Positions 1 to 8,961 of a stretch of 64,000 nucleotides of DNA are shown piece after piece. Both the position numbers and the translations under genes were made by a program. This DNA comes from Oxalobacter sp964636975 (GTDB lineage Bacteria > Pseudomonadota > Gammaproteobacteria > Burkholderiales > Burkholderiaceae_D). Under the pieces are notes generated by a model. The model was given only the letters and a program-made list of their open reading frames with translations, was not told the DNA's origin and did not search any database. Position 1 is the stretch's first letter. Each line of letters begins with the position of its first letter. The stretch is taken from positions 1 to 64,000 of the forward strand of contig CAZWTQ010000001.1 of assembly GCA_964636975.1 (NCBI GenBank), in the 5' to 3' direction.

Positions 1-151
1 GTTGCCAGTGATTAAGGCGTGAGGGAATGTATTGATAGTTTTTCTGTGCGATTTCATCAACTGGTGGAGGATTTTCCCCTGCGGCAAAACAGGAAGCACT
101 CAGTCCAAGCATGATCGTACCGACAATGAGATAGTGGGGCAGTTTGTTCAT
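1..151 (-). CDS. Spy/CpxP-like periplasmic protein, N-terminal part only
   Basis: The gene runs off the left edge of the window. The visible 50 residues begin MNKLPHYLIVGTIMLGLSAS and end the signal peptide at CFA. This is almost the same leader as in the complete gene at 467-1540, so the two are tandem paralogues. The mature part shown is short and has no Spy domain yet. The Spy/CpxP assignment rests on the paralogue. The ATG is at 151-149 with only a weak purine-rich ribosome site. The upstream DNA (about 250-345) resembles that upstream of the neighbour. Confidence 0.6.
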   Translation of the reverse strand, partial: MNKLPHYLIVGTIMLGLSASCFAAGENPPPVDEIAQKNYQYIPSRLNHWQ

Positions 152-466
152 GGCTTATTCTTTCAGATAGAAACGGCGTCAATTGCAATTCGTTAAAGAG
201 CAGTATAAAAAAACGCCACTTTACAGTCTGTGAGATTTTGTAACAAAGTATTAAAGCAGAAATCCAGGATTTTTTGACAGCCTTAAGCTAGTGGATGCTG
301 GGATTCTAGCATGATGTCAAAAAGAAAGAGACAAAATGATGTTTCCTGGCTCAAAAGTCATGTTGTTGTATTCCTGTTTCCCGGAAATGAAAGCATGTTC
401 ACAATAAAAAAGCACCTGATTTTTCAGGTGCTCGAGAAAATTCAATAATCCAGTGAAGCAGACAGA
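152..466. other. Intergenic region with duplicated upstream sequence
   Basis: No gene is seen here. It holds the 5' region of the left-edge gene and the terminator of the next one. Bases about 250-345 resemble 1659-1760, the DNA upstream of the paralogue. Shared landmarks are GGATTTTTTGA and GGGATTCTAG. Confidence 0.5.
406..432 (-). terminator. Rho-independent terminator of the triple-Spy gene
   Basis: AGCACCTGA (411-419) pairs with TCAGGTGCT (424-432) around a TTTT loop. Read on the minus strand the hairpin is followed by a run of T (406-410). It lies 35 bases past the stop codon at 467. Confidence 0.8.
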
Positions 467-1540
467 TTATTGCTGGTTATTAGCAGGGCATTGTCCCAAA
501 GAACCACGTGGATCGTCACGGCGGAGATGTTTTGGCATCATGGCGTCGTTATCGAAAATAGCTTTCTGGGTATTGTTCAGCTTGGCATAAAAGGCCTTGG
601 CTGCATCCAGACGTTCCTGCAGGAGGGTTTCGCTGAGTTTCACGTCGTCTAGTTGTTCTTTCAAACGTTCCGGTGCGGACAGTTTTTCAAAATTTTCGTG
701 GGGTGGACGAATTTTTTTCGGTAGTTCTCTGACTTTATTCCCTGCAGCAACATACTCATTCCAGGCTTTTTCTTGGGAGGAAGAAAGCTTTAGATTGTCA
801 TGCAGTTCTTGCAGTTCCCGGAAATGTTTTGGCATTATGGCGCTGTTATCGAAAACAGCTTTCTGGGTATTGTTCAGTGTGGCATAAAAGGCCTTGGCTG
901 CATCCAGACGTTCCTGCGTGCGGGCTTCATGGCGTTTTATGTCGTCCAGTCTTTTTTCCAGCCGTTCCAGTGCAGATAGTTTTTCAACATCTTCATAGGG
1001 TGGTCGGACTTCTCCCCGTAGTTCCCTGACAACATAGTTATCCCAAGCTTTTTCCTGAGAGGAGGAAAGCTTCAGATTGTCATGCAGTTCCAAGAGATGT
1101 AGTGGCATCAAAGATTCTTTATCAAAAACGGCTTTCTGGGTGTTGTTCAGAGTAGCATAAAAGGATTTGGTGGCATCCAGACGTTCCTGCAGGAGGGCAT
1201 CATGGCGTTTCATGTTGTCAAGTCTCCCCCCAAGCCGTTCCAGTGCAGACAGTTTTTCAACATTTTCTTCATGGGGTGGTCGAAGCCGGAGTTTCCACTG
1301 CAGATTTCTGAATTTATTCTCAGCAGCAACATAGTTACTCCATGCTTTTTCCTGAGAGGAAGAAAGTTTCAGGTTGTCATGCAGTTTCTGAAGACGTTGC
1401 TGATGGAGTGCTTCAGGAAGGTATTGGCAGTTCTGATTGGCACTATCAGCTGGTGCAGGATTTCCTCCTACGGCAAAACAGGAAGCACTCAGTCCGAGCA
1501 TGACCGTACCAACAATGAAATAGTAAGGTAGTTTGTTCAT
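467..1540 (-). CDS. Periplasmic protein with three tandem Spy/CpxP (LTxxQ) modules
   Basis: A protein of 357 residues with a signal peptide ending at CFA (about residue 23). LHDNLKLSSSQEKAW occurs three times, and each copy is followed about 75 residues later by LNNTQKA(V/I)FD. These are the paired LTxxQ-type motifs of Spy/CpxP proteins, which act as periplasmic chaperones or envelope-stress and metal sensors. Family members usually have one such domain of about 110-150 residues, so this looks like an internal triplication. A short Arg/Lys-Pro-rich stretch (RPPHE, RPPYE) lies inside each module. The ATG at 1540 has an AAGGA site. Proximity to the left-edge paralogue suggests tandem duplication. 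The precise client or signal is unknown. Confidence 0.75.
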   Translation of the reverse strand: MNKLPYYFIVGTVMLGLSASCFAVGGNPAPADSANQNCQYLPEALHQQRLQKLHDNLKLSSSQEKAWSNYVAAENKFRNLQWKLRLRPPHEENVEKLSALERLGGRLDNMKRHDALLQERLDATKSFYATLNNTQKAVFDKESLMPLHLLELHDNLKLSSSQEKAWDNYVVRELRGEVRPPYEDVEKLSALERLEKRLDDIKRHEARTQERLDAAKAFYATLNNTQKAVFDNSAIMPKHFRELQELHDNLKLSSSQEKAWNEYVAAGNKVRELPKKIRPPHENFEKLSAPERLKEQLDDVKLSETLLQERLDAAKAFYAKLNNTQKAIFDNDAMMPKHLRRDDPRGSLGQCPANNQQ

Positions 1541-1840
1541 AATTTGTCCTTTTAAATGAGATGAAAAAGAATTAAATCCTAATTCACTGGGGAATAGTGT
1601 AAAAGCTTGTCCCCTCCAAGATAGAATTTTGCCACAAAATGTTAGGGGGGGGGGAAGGGAATCCTGGATTTTTTGATAGCCTCAGGCTGGCGGACTGGGA
1701 TTCTAGTGTGATGTCCAAAATGGAGTGCAAAAAGGAAATGGACAGAGAGAGGGACAAAGCGGAATGATGCTGTCAGAAAGCAAGGAGGGCAGATTCCGTC
1801 AAGGAAATCTACTCTCCTTGTCTGTTCAACAGGGATGTAA
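1541..1840. other. Intergenic region with a G10 tract
   Basis: No convincing gene; small open frames here are low-quality shadows. It contains a run of ten G at 1645-1654, about 105 bases upstream of the triple-Spy start, and the region (1659-1760) that resembles 250-345. Confidence 0.5.
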
Positions 1841-2644
1841 TCAGGCGTTTTCTTCGAATTTGTTGGACAGGTGACCGACGCCATCGATAATGATTTCAAC
1901 GGTACTTCCGGGTTTCATGGATCCGACACCGAGGGAAGTGCCACAGGAGATGATATCTCCTGGTTCCAAGGTCATGTCGTTTGACAGCATGGCGACTAGT
2001 TTATGTGGACGGAAAATCATGTCGGCAACAGGATAGTTTTGACGCTCAACACCGTTCAGTATGGTCTTGACGATCAGGCTGTCAGGATTGTCAATGCCGG
2101 AAACGATGCCGGGACCGAAGGATCCAAAAGTGTCAAAACCCTTAGCACGGGTCCATTGGGCGAAGGTTGGGTCTTTCATCAATAGTTCACCGGCAGTGAC
2201 GTCATTGGAGCAGGTGTAGCCGAAGATGTAATCTTTGGCTTCTGCTTCAGAGACTTCCTTGCAACGTTTGCCGATGACGATGCCCAGTTCGCCTTCATAG
2301 ACAACTTTGCCGGAATAAGTGTTTGGCTTGATAACAGTTTCACCGTCGGTGATAAAAGCCGTTGGTGGTTTCAACATCCACAGCGGTTCTTGAGGAATGT
2401 CCGGCTTTTCTTTGCCTTTCTTTTCAGCGATTTTCTTGGCAAGAGAATAGAAGTTATTCCATAGCAAAATCATTTTGCTGGGACTACAAGGAGTCATCAG
2501 CTTGACATCCGCCAGTTTGGCAGACTCCCCTGTTGCTTGGGGGTTGTTGAACATATCACCGCTGTAAATGGCGATGGAATCACCTTCAAGCGTACCGAAC
2601 TTAACAGCATCACCTTGTTTGAAACGCACCCAAGTGGTTGTCAT
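1841..2644 (-). CDS. Fumarylacetoacetate hydrolase (FAH) family protein
   Basis: 267 residues covering a complete FAH domain. VYEGELGIVIGKR supplies the paired acidic metal ligands and GYTCSNDVTA supplies the next conserved Asp. The C-terminal GDIISCGTSLGVG is the family's closing motif. FAH enzymes are Mg2+- or Mn2+-dependent C-C hydrolases, isomerases or decarboxylases acting on beta-diketo acids in aromatic or small-acid breakdown. The exact substrate cannot be read from sequence. The N-terminal 60 residues form the usual FAH lead domain. The ATG has a near-perfect AAGGAGA ribosome site. It appears monocistronic. Confidence 0.85.
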   Translation of the reverse strand: MTTTWVRFKQGDAVKFGTLEGDSIAIYSGDMFNNPQATGESAKLADVKLMTPCSPSKMILLWNNFYSLAKKIAEKKGKEKPDIPQEPLWMLKPPTAFITDGETVIKPNTYSGKVVYEGELGIVIGKRCKEVSEAEAKDYIFGYTCSNDVTAGELLMKDPTFAQWTRAKGFDTFGSFGPGIVSGIDNPDSLIVKTILNGVERQNYPVADMIFRPHKLVAMLSNDMTLEPGDIISCGTSLGVGSMKPGSTVEIIIDGVGHLSNKFEENA

Positions 2645-3013
2645 GTTATCTCCTTCATCAGAATAGGGCTGTCTTGGAGGGCAGCCCGAAAATATTTGTG
2701 AAAATCGGGTCGAAATGAACCATCAGCAGAAGAGCCATCTCTCTGACAGGTTTCAGCATATAGTTTGCATCATAACCCAACAGCACCAGAAATAAAATCA
2801 GGAATAGTTAATAAAAAACAGACTTTCTGCAAAAAACTTTTTTGGCAGACTGCCTACTTCGTGGACAAGCAATGGGCGCTAGAAGAGGGCAAGGATTAAA
2901 ATGTCTCAATTAAGTTACAAAAAACAGGAAAACAGCTTAATGTATGCGTCTATTATTAAACATAAAGAGCTAAAAGATTAAAATCTTTAGAATCGGGGTA
3001 TACGGGGATCCAA
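2645..3013. other. Intergenic region, AT-rich
   Basis: No gene is seen. It holds the 5' regions of the divergent FAH and Sel1 genes. A small A/T-rich inverted repeat (around 2973-2992) precedes the Sel1 gene; I cannot assign it a role. Confidence 0.4.
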
Positions 3014-4507
3014 ATGGCAAGCAGGGAAGAACTTCGTCTGCTACGTGAGGCGCGTGCAGGAGATTCAGAGGCACAGCTAAGACTGGGCAAGCTTTACTTG
3101 TTCGGTAGTAAAGGGTTGCCTAAAAGTATTACTACATCCTTGCACTGGCTGGGGCGCGCCGCTTCACAAGGATCATTGTCTGCAAAGCGGTTGATTGGTG
3201 AATATATCCCATATGATGTCATTCGTAATCAACCGAACCGCAAGCAGATTGAAAATTGGTATCGCGATGCCCTGAAAAATGGCGTGCTACGGGCAGGTCT
3301 TGTTGTAGCACAGATGTTACTGGCGGATGTGCCTGTTAGCGCTGAACGGTGGCGCGAAGCTGTCAAGTTACTGGAAGCGGCCGCCCATCAGAAAATCGGG
3401 GAAGCCCAATGGTTACTTGCAGAGCTTGCCAGTCGGCGTGAAACTTATGTTGAGATGGATGATAAAACTGCCTATTGGGTCACTCGGGCAGCAGAGTCTG
3501 GTGTACCAGATGCCAAGTCAGCTCTCATCGAATATTCATGGAATCGAAAGAACTATAAAGTTTTCCTGCAATACGCGCTACCGGTCGCTGAGAAAATACT
3601 TGAGGCCGAAGAACGGCAGGGTCGGCGGATTGAGCTAGAAGCCCAGTCAGTGAAACTTTTGCTCCGTTGTGGCATCGCTCTTACTGACATGGGAGGTTCC
3701 ATTGAGATGGTGCAAAGACTATGGGGAACAGCTGCGGCCCATCGTGATGCTGAAGCTGCCTATCGGCTTGGTCTGTGGTTCGCCAAGATGGACGAGAATG
3801 GTATCCGAGTTCAAAAGGGGGCAAAATCGACCAGCTTCAAAAAAGCAGTGAAATGGCTGAGGCAGGCGGGGGAACAAGGTTCTCCTAAGGCTTGGTATGC
3901 TCTTGCCCTCATTTATCAGAAAGCGGAATTCTCCCAACGCAATATGGCGGATTCGCTGGATTACCTTAAGACCGCAGGAAATCTGGGACATCCGAAAGCC
4001 CAGTACGAATTAGGTAAGTATGCCTGGCGCAACCGTCGGAACAATGAAACCAGTGATATCCAGGCAATTTATTGGTTGCAGAAGGCGTCTGGCAACGGCA
4101 GGATTGAGGCAGAGCAGATGCTGGACAAGATTTCTGATCCAGCCCGGCCAGCACCGTGGGCGGTTTATGGTATGGCACACATGACGCCTGATATCGTTGC
4201 TTGCTATCCTTTCCTTGCTGCCCGCATCGAGCTGGCCTCTATTTTTGGACTGTCCCGCCCAGAGGCTTTGCTACTTGATTTTCATCAGGCGAACCAAGGG
4301 CACTGCCTGTTAGTGGATATCCGTAATGTTTATCGCCATAGCCGTCGTCGCCTTATCCTAATCCGTACCAGCCGGCAACGCCAAGTCCTGACTCGTATTG
4401 CGCAGCTTTTTGACAAGGTGGACTGTAGTCTGAAGGGGCCTGAAGGTAATTACCGTCAGCGTCAGTATCGCCTGAGAGCCCTTTTCCCAAGCATGCCAAA
4501 AGAATAG
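3014..4507 (+). CDS. Sel1-like repeat protein
   Basis: 497 residues. Residues about 1-365 consist of Sel1/TPR-like alpha-helical repeats, with characteristic blocks such as AQLRLGKLY, AQYELGKYAW and AIYWLQKASGNGRIEA. The last 120 residues differ: they are basic (SRRRLILIRTSRQRQ) and resemble no domain I recognise. Sel1 proteins are protein-protein scaffolds, and no enzymatic motif is seen. There is no signal peptide, so it is probably cytoplasmic. It converges on nudB. The start has only a weak GGGGAT site. Function unknown. Confidence 0.7.
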   Translation: MASREELRLLREARAGDSEAQLRLGKLYLFGSKGLPKSITTSLHWLGRAASQGSLSAKRLIGEYIPYDVIRNQPNRKQIENWYRDALKNGVLRAGLVVAQMLLADVPVSAERWREAVKLLEAAAHQKIGEAQWLLAELASRRETYVEMDDKTAYWVTRAAESGVPDAKSALIEYSWNRKNYKVFLQYALPVAEKILEAEERQGRRIELEAQSVKLLLRCGIALTDMGGSIEMVQRLWGTAAAHRDAEAAYRLGLWFAKMDENGIRVQKGAKSTSFKKAVKWLRQAGEQGSPKAWYALALIYQKAEFSQRNMADSLDYLKTAGNLGHPKAQYELGKYAWRNRRNNETSDIQAIYWLQKASGNGRIEAEQMLDKISDPARPAPWAVYGMAHMTPDIVACYPFLAARIELASIFGLSRPEALLLDFHQANQGHCLLVDIRNVYRHSRRRLILIRTSRQRQVLTRIAQLFDKVDCSLKGPEGNYRQRQYRLRALFPSMPKE

Positions 4508-4526
4508 ATGGGAAGGCAGAGTAGGT

Positions 4527-5036
4527 TCAATTTTCGATAATGTGGTCGGGCAGGCGCTCGATGGCCTCCCTATTTGTCCAGGAGAAGCATTTTGCTGCGG
4601 CCTCTTTCCAGGGTAACCAGATGGCATCAAGGTGTTCTTTGGGTTCTAGTACGACATCGAAGGCTGTTGGAACCTGCAGACCGAAAACATGCTCAGTGTT
4701 GGTGGTAACACCGGGCGCGAAACGGTGGCGCCATACAGAGAATATTTCGAACTCATGTTCGATTTCCCAATCAGTGAGATAGCGTTTGGCAACTTGACGT
4801 TTTGTCGGATCTGGATCGGTGATGGTGTCAGTGACTGTAATCCCTGTTTCTTCAAAAATTTCGCGGATAGCAGTTTGCTCAAGTTTTTCAGCCAAGGAAT
4901 CCCGTGAACCAGTGACAGACTGCCAAAACCCAGNNNNNNNNNNAGGGCGATCTGCCCGTTCGATGAGCAAGACGTCTAGTTCCTTGGTGTAGATGATAGC
5001 AAGTATAGATTGTGGAATTTTGTAAGTAATGTTCAA
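4527..5036 (-). CDS. nudB: Dihydroneopterin triphosphate diphosphatase (Nudix), gap inside
   Basis: About 169 residues with a Nudix box: GSRDSLAEKLEQTAIREIF followed by EETGI, fitting GX5EX7REUXEEXGU. NudB removes pyrophosphate from dihydroneopterin triphosphate in folate synthesis. The identification rests on the box, the WQSVTGS motif and location next to aspS, a common arrangement. Ten N at 4934-4943 interrupt codons between ERADRP and GFWQS. Relatives read straight through RADxPGFWQS, so probably nothing is missing. The start appears to be TTG at 5036. Confidence 0.85.
   Translation of the reverse strand: MNITYKIPQSILAIIYTKELDVLLIERADRPXXXXGFWQSVTGSRDSLAEKLEQTAIREIFEETGITVTDTITDPDPTKRQVAKRYLTDWEIEHEFEIFSVWRHRFAPGVTTNTEHVFGLQVPTAFDVVLEPKEHLDAIWLPWKEAAAKCFSWTNREAIERLPDHIIEN
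4934..4943. other. Assembly gap of 10 N
   Basis: Unresolved bases inside nudB. The flanks read as adjacent codons of the conserved RP-GFWQ segment, so the gap is probably a default-size placeholder. Confidence 0.9.
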
Positions 5037-5091
5037 GGGCGAAACGTGGAAATCAGGCAGTTTCCTTTTTTCTATTGTTAGTCGTTAGGTT

Positions 5092-6909
5092 TTATGCTGG
5101 TTGTGCTATATCAGCTTTCCGAAGACGAATATGTAGTTCCTGCAATTGTTTTTCTGAAACAGCAGACGGTGCTTGAGTTAGCAAGCATTGTGCGCGCTGA
5201 GTCTTCGGGAATGCAATCACATCACGGATAGAATCTGATTTTGTCATCAGGGTTACCAGACGGTCAAGACCGAAAGCCAAACCACCGTGTGGTGGGGCAC
5301 CATATTGTAGGGCATCCAACAGGAAGCCGAATTTTTCTTTGGCTTCGTCATCTGTGATCTTGAGGGCACGAAAAACTTTATTCTGGACTTCTTCACGGTG
5401 GATGCGGATGGAACCACCTCCCAGTTCCCAACCATTTAGAACCAGGTCATACGCCTTGGCGTAACATTTGCCGGGATCACTTTCAAGCAGGTCTTCATGA
5501 CCGTCTTTGGGTGAAGTGAATGGGTGATGGCAAGCTGTCCATCGGTTTTCGCCTTCATCATATTCAAACATCGGGAAGTCGATAATCCAGACAGGTTTCC
5601 AAGAGTCTTCAAACAGGCTATGTTGTTGGCCGAATTCAGAGTAACCAATTTTATTACGCAAAGCCCCGAGAGAATCATTGACAATACGGACTTTGTCGGC
5701 ACCGAAGAAAATCAGGTCGCCATTTTTTGCACCGGTGCGTTTCAAGGTTTCTGCAATAGCTACATCGGTCAGGTTTTTGATAATCGGTGACTGCAGACCA
5801 GTACGTCCTTTGCTAATGTCATTGACGCGAATATAAGCAAGACCCTTCGCGCCATAGATGCTGACGAACTGGGTATATGCGTCGATTTCAGAACGTGACA
5901 TACCAGTGCCTTCTTCAGAACCCCCCGGTACAAGCAGGGCAGCAACACGACCACCGGGCATATTTGCAGCATTGCTAAAGACCTTGAACGGTACATCTTT
6001 CATGACATCGGTTAGTTCAGTAAATGTCATCTTCACGCGCAAGTCGGGCTTGTCAGATCCATATTTCGCCATGGCGGTGTCATAAGTCATAACAGGAAAT
6101 TTTTCCTGGAGCTCCGTGTTGATGGTGTTCTTGAAAATTTTTCGGATCATGGTTTCAAACAGGTCACGGATTTCCTGTTCTTCAACGAAGGAAAGCTCAC
6201 AGTCAATCTGAGTGAATTCCGGTTGGCGATCCGCGCGCAGATCTTCATCACGGAAGCATTTGGTGATTTGGTAGTAACGGTCAAATCCAGCGATCATGAG
6301 CAACTGCTTGAAAATCTGCGGTGATTGAGGCAAGGCGAAAAATGTGCAGGGGTTGACACGGGAAGGAACCAAATAATCCCGCGCGCCTTCCGGTGTGGAT
6401 TTAGTCAACATCGGGGTCTCGATGTCGATGAAACCTTTTTCATCCAGATATTTACGAACCTCCATGGTGATATGGTAACGCAGGCGCAGGTTGTTTTGCA
6501 TCTGCAGACGGCGCAGGTCAAGTACACGGTGGGTCAGGCGGGTGGTTTCTGACAGATGTTCATCATCAAGCTGGAATGGCGGGGTGACGGAGGTATTGAG
6601 AACATCGAGCGCTTCACAGAAAACCTCAATTTTGCCAGAGGTCAGACTGTCATTATTGGTACCTTCTGGGCGCAGACGGACACGACCGGTGACTTTGATG
6701 CAGTATTCATTGCGGATAGATTCTGCGATTTTGAAAACGTCAGGTCTATCGGGATCACAGACAACTTGAACAAGACCCTCACGGTCACGCAGGTCAATAA
6801 AGATGATGCCACCGTGGTCACGGCGACGGTGAACCCAGCCACAGAGGGTGACTGTTTGTTCAAGCAGTGCTTCGGTTGTAAGGCCGCAATAATTGGTTCG
6901 CATGGACAT
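5092..6909 (-). CDS. aspS: Aspartyl-tRNA synthetase
   Basis: 605 residues, normal for bacterial AspRS. In order: an N-terminal OB-fold anticodon-binding domain (1-110), a class II catalytic core with motif 2 at FRDEDLRADRQPEFTQID, a bacterial GAD insertion in the middle, and motif 3 at GGLAFGLDRL. It charges tRNA-Asp in the cytoplasm. The anticodon domain has WVHRRRDHGG. A His here is associated with non-discriminating enzymes (Pseudomonas), which also charge tRNA-Asn and feed GatCAB; applying that here is inference. nudB follows 55 bases downstream, probably co-transcribed. Two ATGs lie near the start (MSMRTN). Confidence 0.95.
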   Translation of the reverse strand: MSMRTNYCGLTTEALLEQTVTLCGWVHRRRDHGGIIFIDLRDREGLVQVVCDPDRPDVFKIAESIRNEYCIKVTGRVRLRPEGTNNDSLTSGKIEVFCEALDVLNTSVTPPFQLDDEHLSETTRLTHRVLDLRRLQMQNNLRLRYHITMEVRKYLDEKGFIDIETPMLTKSTPEGARDYLVPSRVNPCTFFALPQSPQIFKQLLMIAGFDRYYQITKCFRDEDLRADRQPEFTQIDCELSFVEEQEIRDLFETMIRKIFKNTINTELQEKFPVMTYDTAMAKYGSDKPDLRVKMTFTELTDVMKDVPFKVFSNAANMPGGRVAALLVPGGSEEGTGMSRSEIDAYTQFVSIYGAKGLAYIRVNDISKGRTGLQSPIIKNLTDVAIAETLKRTGAKNGDLIFFGADKVRIVNDSLGALRNKIGYSEFGQQHSLFEDSWKPVWIIDFPMFEYDEGENRWTACHHPFTSPKDGHEDLLESDPGKCYAKAYDLVLNGWELGGGSIRIHREEVQNKVFRALKITDDEAKEKFGFLLDALQYGAPPHGGLAFGLDRLVTLMTKSDSIRDVIAFPKTQRAQCLLTQAPSAVSEKQLQELHIRLRKADIAQPA

Positions 6910-6984
6910 AGAGCTACTCTCTTTTTTCGGTTGATTTGTGCCGTTACAGGAATAGTCGTGTAGCGTTATTTTCGAGATTATCAG

Positions 6985-7212
6985 TTACGCACATGGGGTG
7001 TCGCCAGAGCCCATACCACAGCAACAACTGCAAGGTGAGGAAATAGATGTAGCACTGCTACTTCCCTTGGCTTGAACTGTGGCGGCGGTCACTTGTTTCT
7101 TGAAAGCATCTTTTCCACAGGAAGGACAAATTTCCAATGGGGTATCTGATAGTTTCTGCAGGATGTCTTTGGTGAAGCCACAGTCTTCACATCGATAGGT
7201 ATAAATTGGCAC
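6985..7212 (-). CDS. FmdB-family zinc ribbon protein
   Basis: 75 residues. The N-terminal YTYRCEDCG ... CPSCG pair of CxxC knuckles forms the FmdB/CxxC_CXXC_SSSS regulatory zinc ribbon, which usually binds one Zn2+. The rest is low-complexity Ser/Ala with a second Cys cluster (CSCCCG). Family members are small putative regulators of unknown target, often found beside aspS in betaproteobacteria, as here. The start is GTG with a GGGAG site. A G9 tract lies about 100 bases upstream. Confidence 0.8.
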   Translation of the reverse strand: MPIYTYRCEDCGFTKDILQKLSDTPLEICPSCGKDAFKKQVTAATVQAKGSSSATSISSPCSCCCGMGSGDTPCA

Positions 7213-7373
7213 AGTATCGCTCCCAAAACTTTTCTAAATTCCGAATTATAGTGCTTTTCTTGAATAAAGTGTCTTTATTCGAGGAATGCTGGTGGTATGG
7301 AATGGCATCCTGGAGGGGGGGGGAGGATGAACCATTAAACATTCTAATGACAGCAACGGCAAGTTCGTAGATT

Positions 7374-8945
7374 TCAGGAAAGGAAGTTATACAGGCGGGC
7401 AAGGTAAGCAAGCAGGACGCCGACAACGATTCCTGTCGCAAGCCAGGCAAACCGATTCAGGTGTTGGTGGTTGCCTTGGTATTTCATCAATTCTCCAAGA
7501 AGCTGGGTTTGACGATTGGGTTGGTGTTTGTCCGGGATATTTTTCTCCAAAGTCTGCTGGATAAGAAGGGGCAGTTTTGGCAGGATGCGGCTGTAACCAA
7601 TGGATTCCATCTTGATGCGTTGGATGAGTTTGCCGATGTCGGGTTGCCGTTTTAACCAGTTTTCAAGGAAAGGTCTTGCTGTTTGCCATAGGTCAAGATC
7701 TGGCGCGAGCTGTCTGCCGATTCCTTCGATATTGAGCATGGTTTTCTGCAGGAGGATAAGCTGTGGCTGGATTTCGATGTTGAAACGTCGTGATGTTTGG
7801 AAAAGGCGCATCAAAACAAGCCCAAAAGAAAAATCTTTCAGTGGGCGATCGAATACTGGCTCGCAACAGGTGCGAATAGCGGCTTCAAGTTCAACGGCAC
7901 GGGTTTCTGGTGGTGCCCAGCCACATTCGATATGGGTCTGGGCGACAAGATGGTAATCGCTATGTAAGAAGGCAATGAAGTTCTTGGACAGATATTCCCT
8001 ATCGAAATCATCCAGCATACCAACGATACCAAGATCAAGTGCGATGAGCCTGCCTCTCGATGCAGGCATAGTAGAGACGAGGATATTGCCGGGGTGCATA
8101 TCTGCATGGAAAAATGCATGGTCAAAAACTTGGGTCAGGAAGATATCGACACCGTTATACGCCAGCCGCTTGAGGTCAAATCCTGCTGCCTTGAGTTCGT
8201 CAATATGGGAAATGGGGATGCCTTCCATGCGTTCCATGGTCAGGACTTCAGATGAGCAGTATTCCCAATAGATTTCAGGGACAACGAGTTTTTTGGAATC
8301 AGCGAAATTGCGACGTAGCTGGCTGTAGTTGGCTGCTTCACACAGGAGATCGATTTCATTGTGCAGGGAATGGTCAAATTCGTGGACGACTTCTGTCAGG
8401 TGAAGCCGTCTGCCGTCTTGCCAGTAGCGTTCGCCCAGGGTAGCAAAGGCATACATCAGCTCAATGTCGCGTTCAATCCGTAGCAGGATATCAGGGCGAA
8501 GGATCTTGACAGCCGCCTTGCGTCCATCTTTGAGTTCTGCAAAATGAACTTGGGCAATCGATGCTGATGCAACAGGTTTCCGGTCGAAATGGGCAAAAAG
8601 GGTTTCAGGATGTGCTCCAAGGCTTTGCATAATCTGTCTGGAGGCGAGGTCAGCGTCAAATGGCGCAACCTGATCCTGCAACTTTGCCAGTTCATCGGCA
8701 AAATCTTCTGGTAGCAGGTCTCGGCGAGTTGAAAGAACCTGTCCAAGTTTGATAAAGATAGGACCAAGCTCTTCAAGCGCATTGCGGAAACGCTCAGCAG
8801 CTGGCAGGGAAAGTCCCCGCCAGAAAAAAAGACTACGATAGAATGAAGCGGTTTCTTTGCTGAACAAGTATGAGACGGCGATATCATCAAGTCCATGCCG
8901 AAACATGATGAAAAAGATGGAGATGGTTCGCCAGATTTTCCGCAT
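7374..8945 (-). CDS. ubiB: Ubiquinone biosynthesis protein UbiB (ABC1/ADCK kinase-like)
   Basis: 523 residues, typical of UbiB. Hallmarks are the KxGQ motif (FIKLGQVLSTR), the Ala-rich nucleotide loop (VASASIAQVH) and the kinase-like core with HADMHPGNILV and LDLGIVG. Two hydrophobic helices at the extreme C-terminus (LATGIVVGVLLAYLARL) anchor it to the inner membrane. The family is an atypical protein-kinase-like ATPase needed for coenzyme Q synthesis. It lies in a same-strand cluster with ubiE and the Tim44-like gene, a common betaproteobacterial ubiquinone locus. Confidence 0.93.
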   Translation of the reverse strand: MRKIWRTISIFFIMFRHGLDDIAVSYLFSKETASFYRSLFFWRGLSLPAAERFRNALEELGPIFIKLGQVLSTRRDLLPEDFADELAKLQDQVAPFDADLASRQIMQSLGAHPETLFAHFDRKPVASASIAQVHFAELKDGRKAAVKILRPDILLRIERDIELMYAFATLGERYWQDGRRLHLTEVVHEFDHSLHNEIDLLCEAANYSQLRRNFADSKKLVVPEIYWEYCSSEVLTMERMEGIPISHIDELKAAGFDLKRLAYNGVDIFLTQVFDHAFFHADMHPGNILVSTMPASRGRLIALDLGIVGMLDDFDREYLSKNFIAFLHSDYHLVAQTHIECGWAPPETRAVELEAAIRTCCEPVFDRPLKDFSFGLVLMRLFQTSRRFNIEIQPQLILLQKTMLNIEGIGRQLAPDLDLWQTARPFLENWLKRQPDIGKLIQRIKMESIGYSRILPKLPLLIQQTLEKNIPDKHQPNRQTQLLGELMKYQGNHQHLNRFAWLATGIVVGVLLAYLARLYNFLS

Positions 8946-8961
8946 GCTTTTCCCCGTTCCG

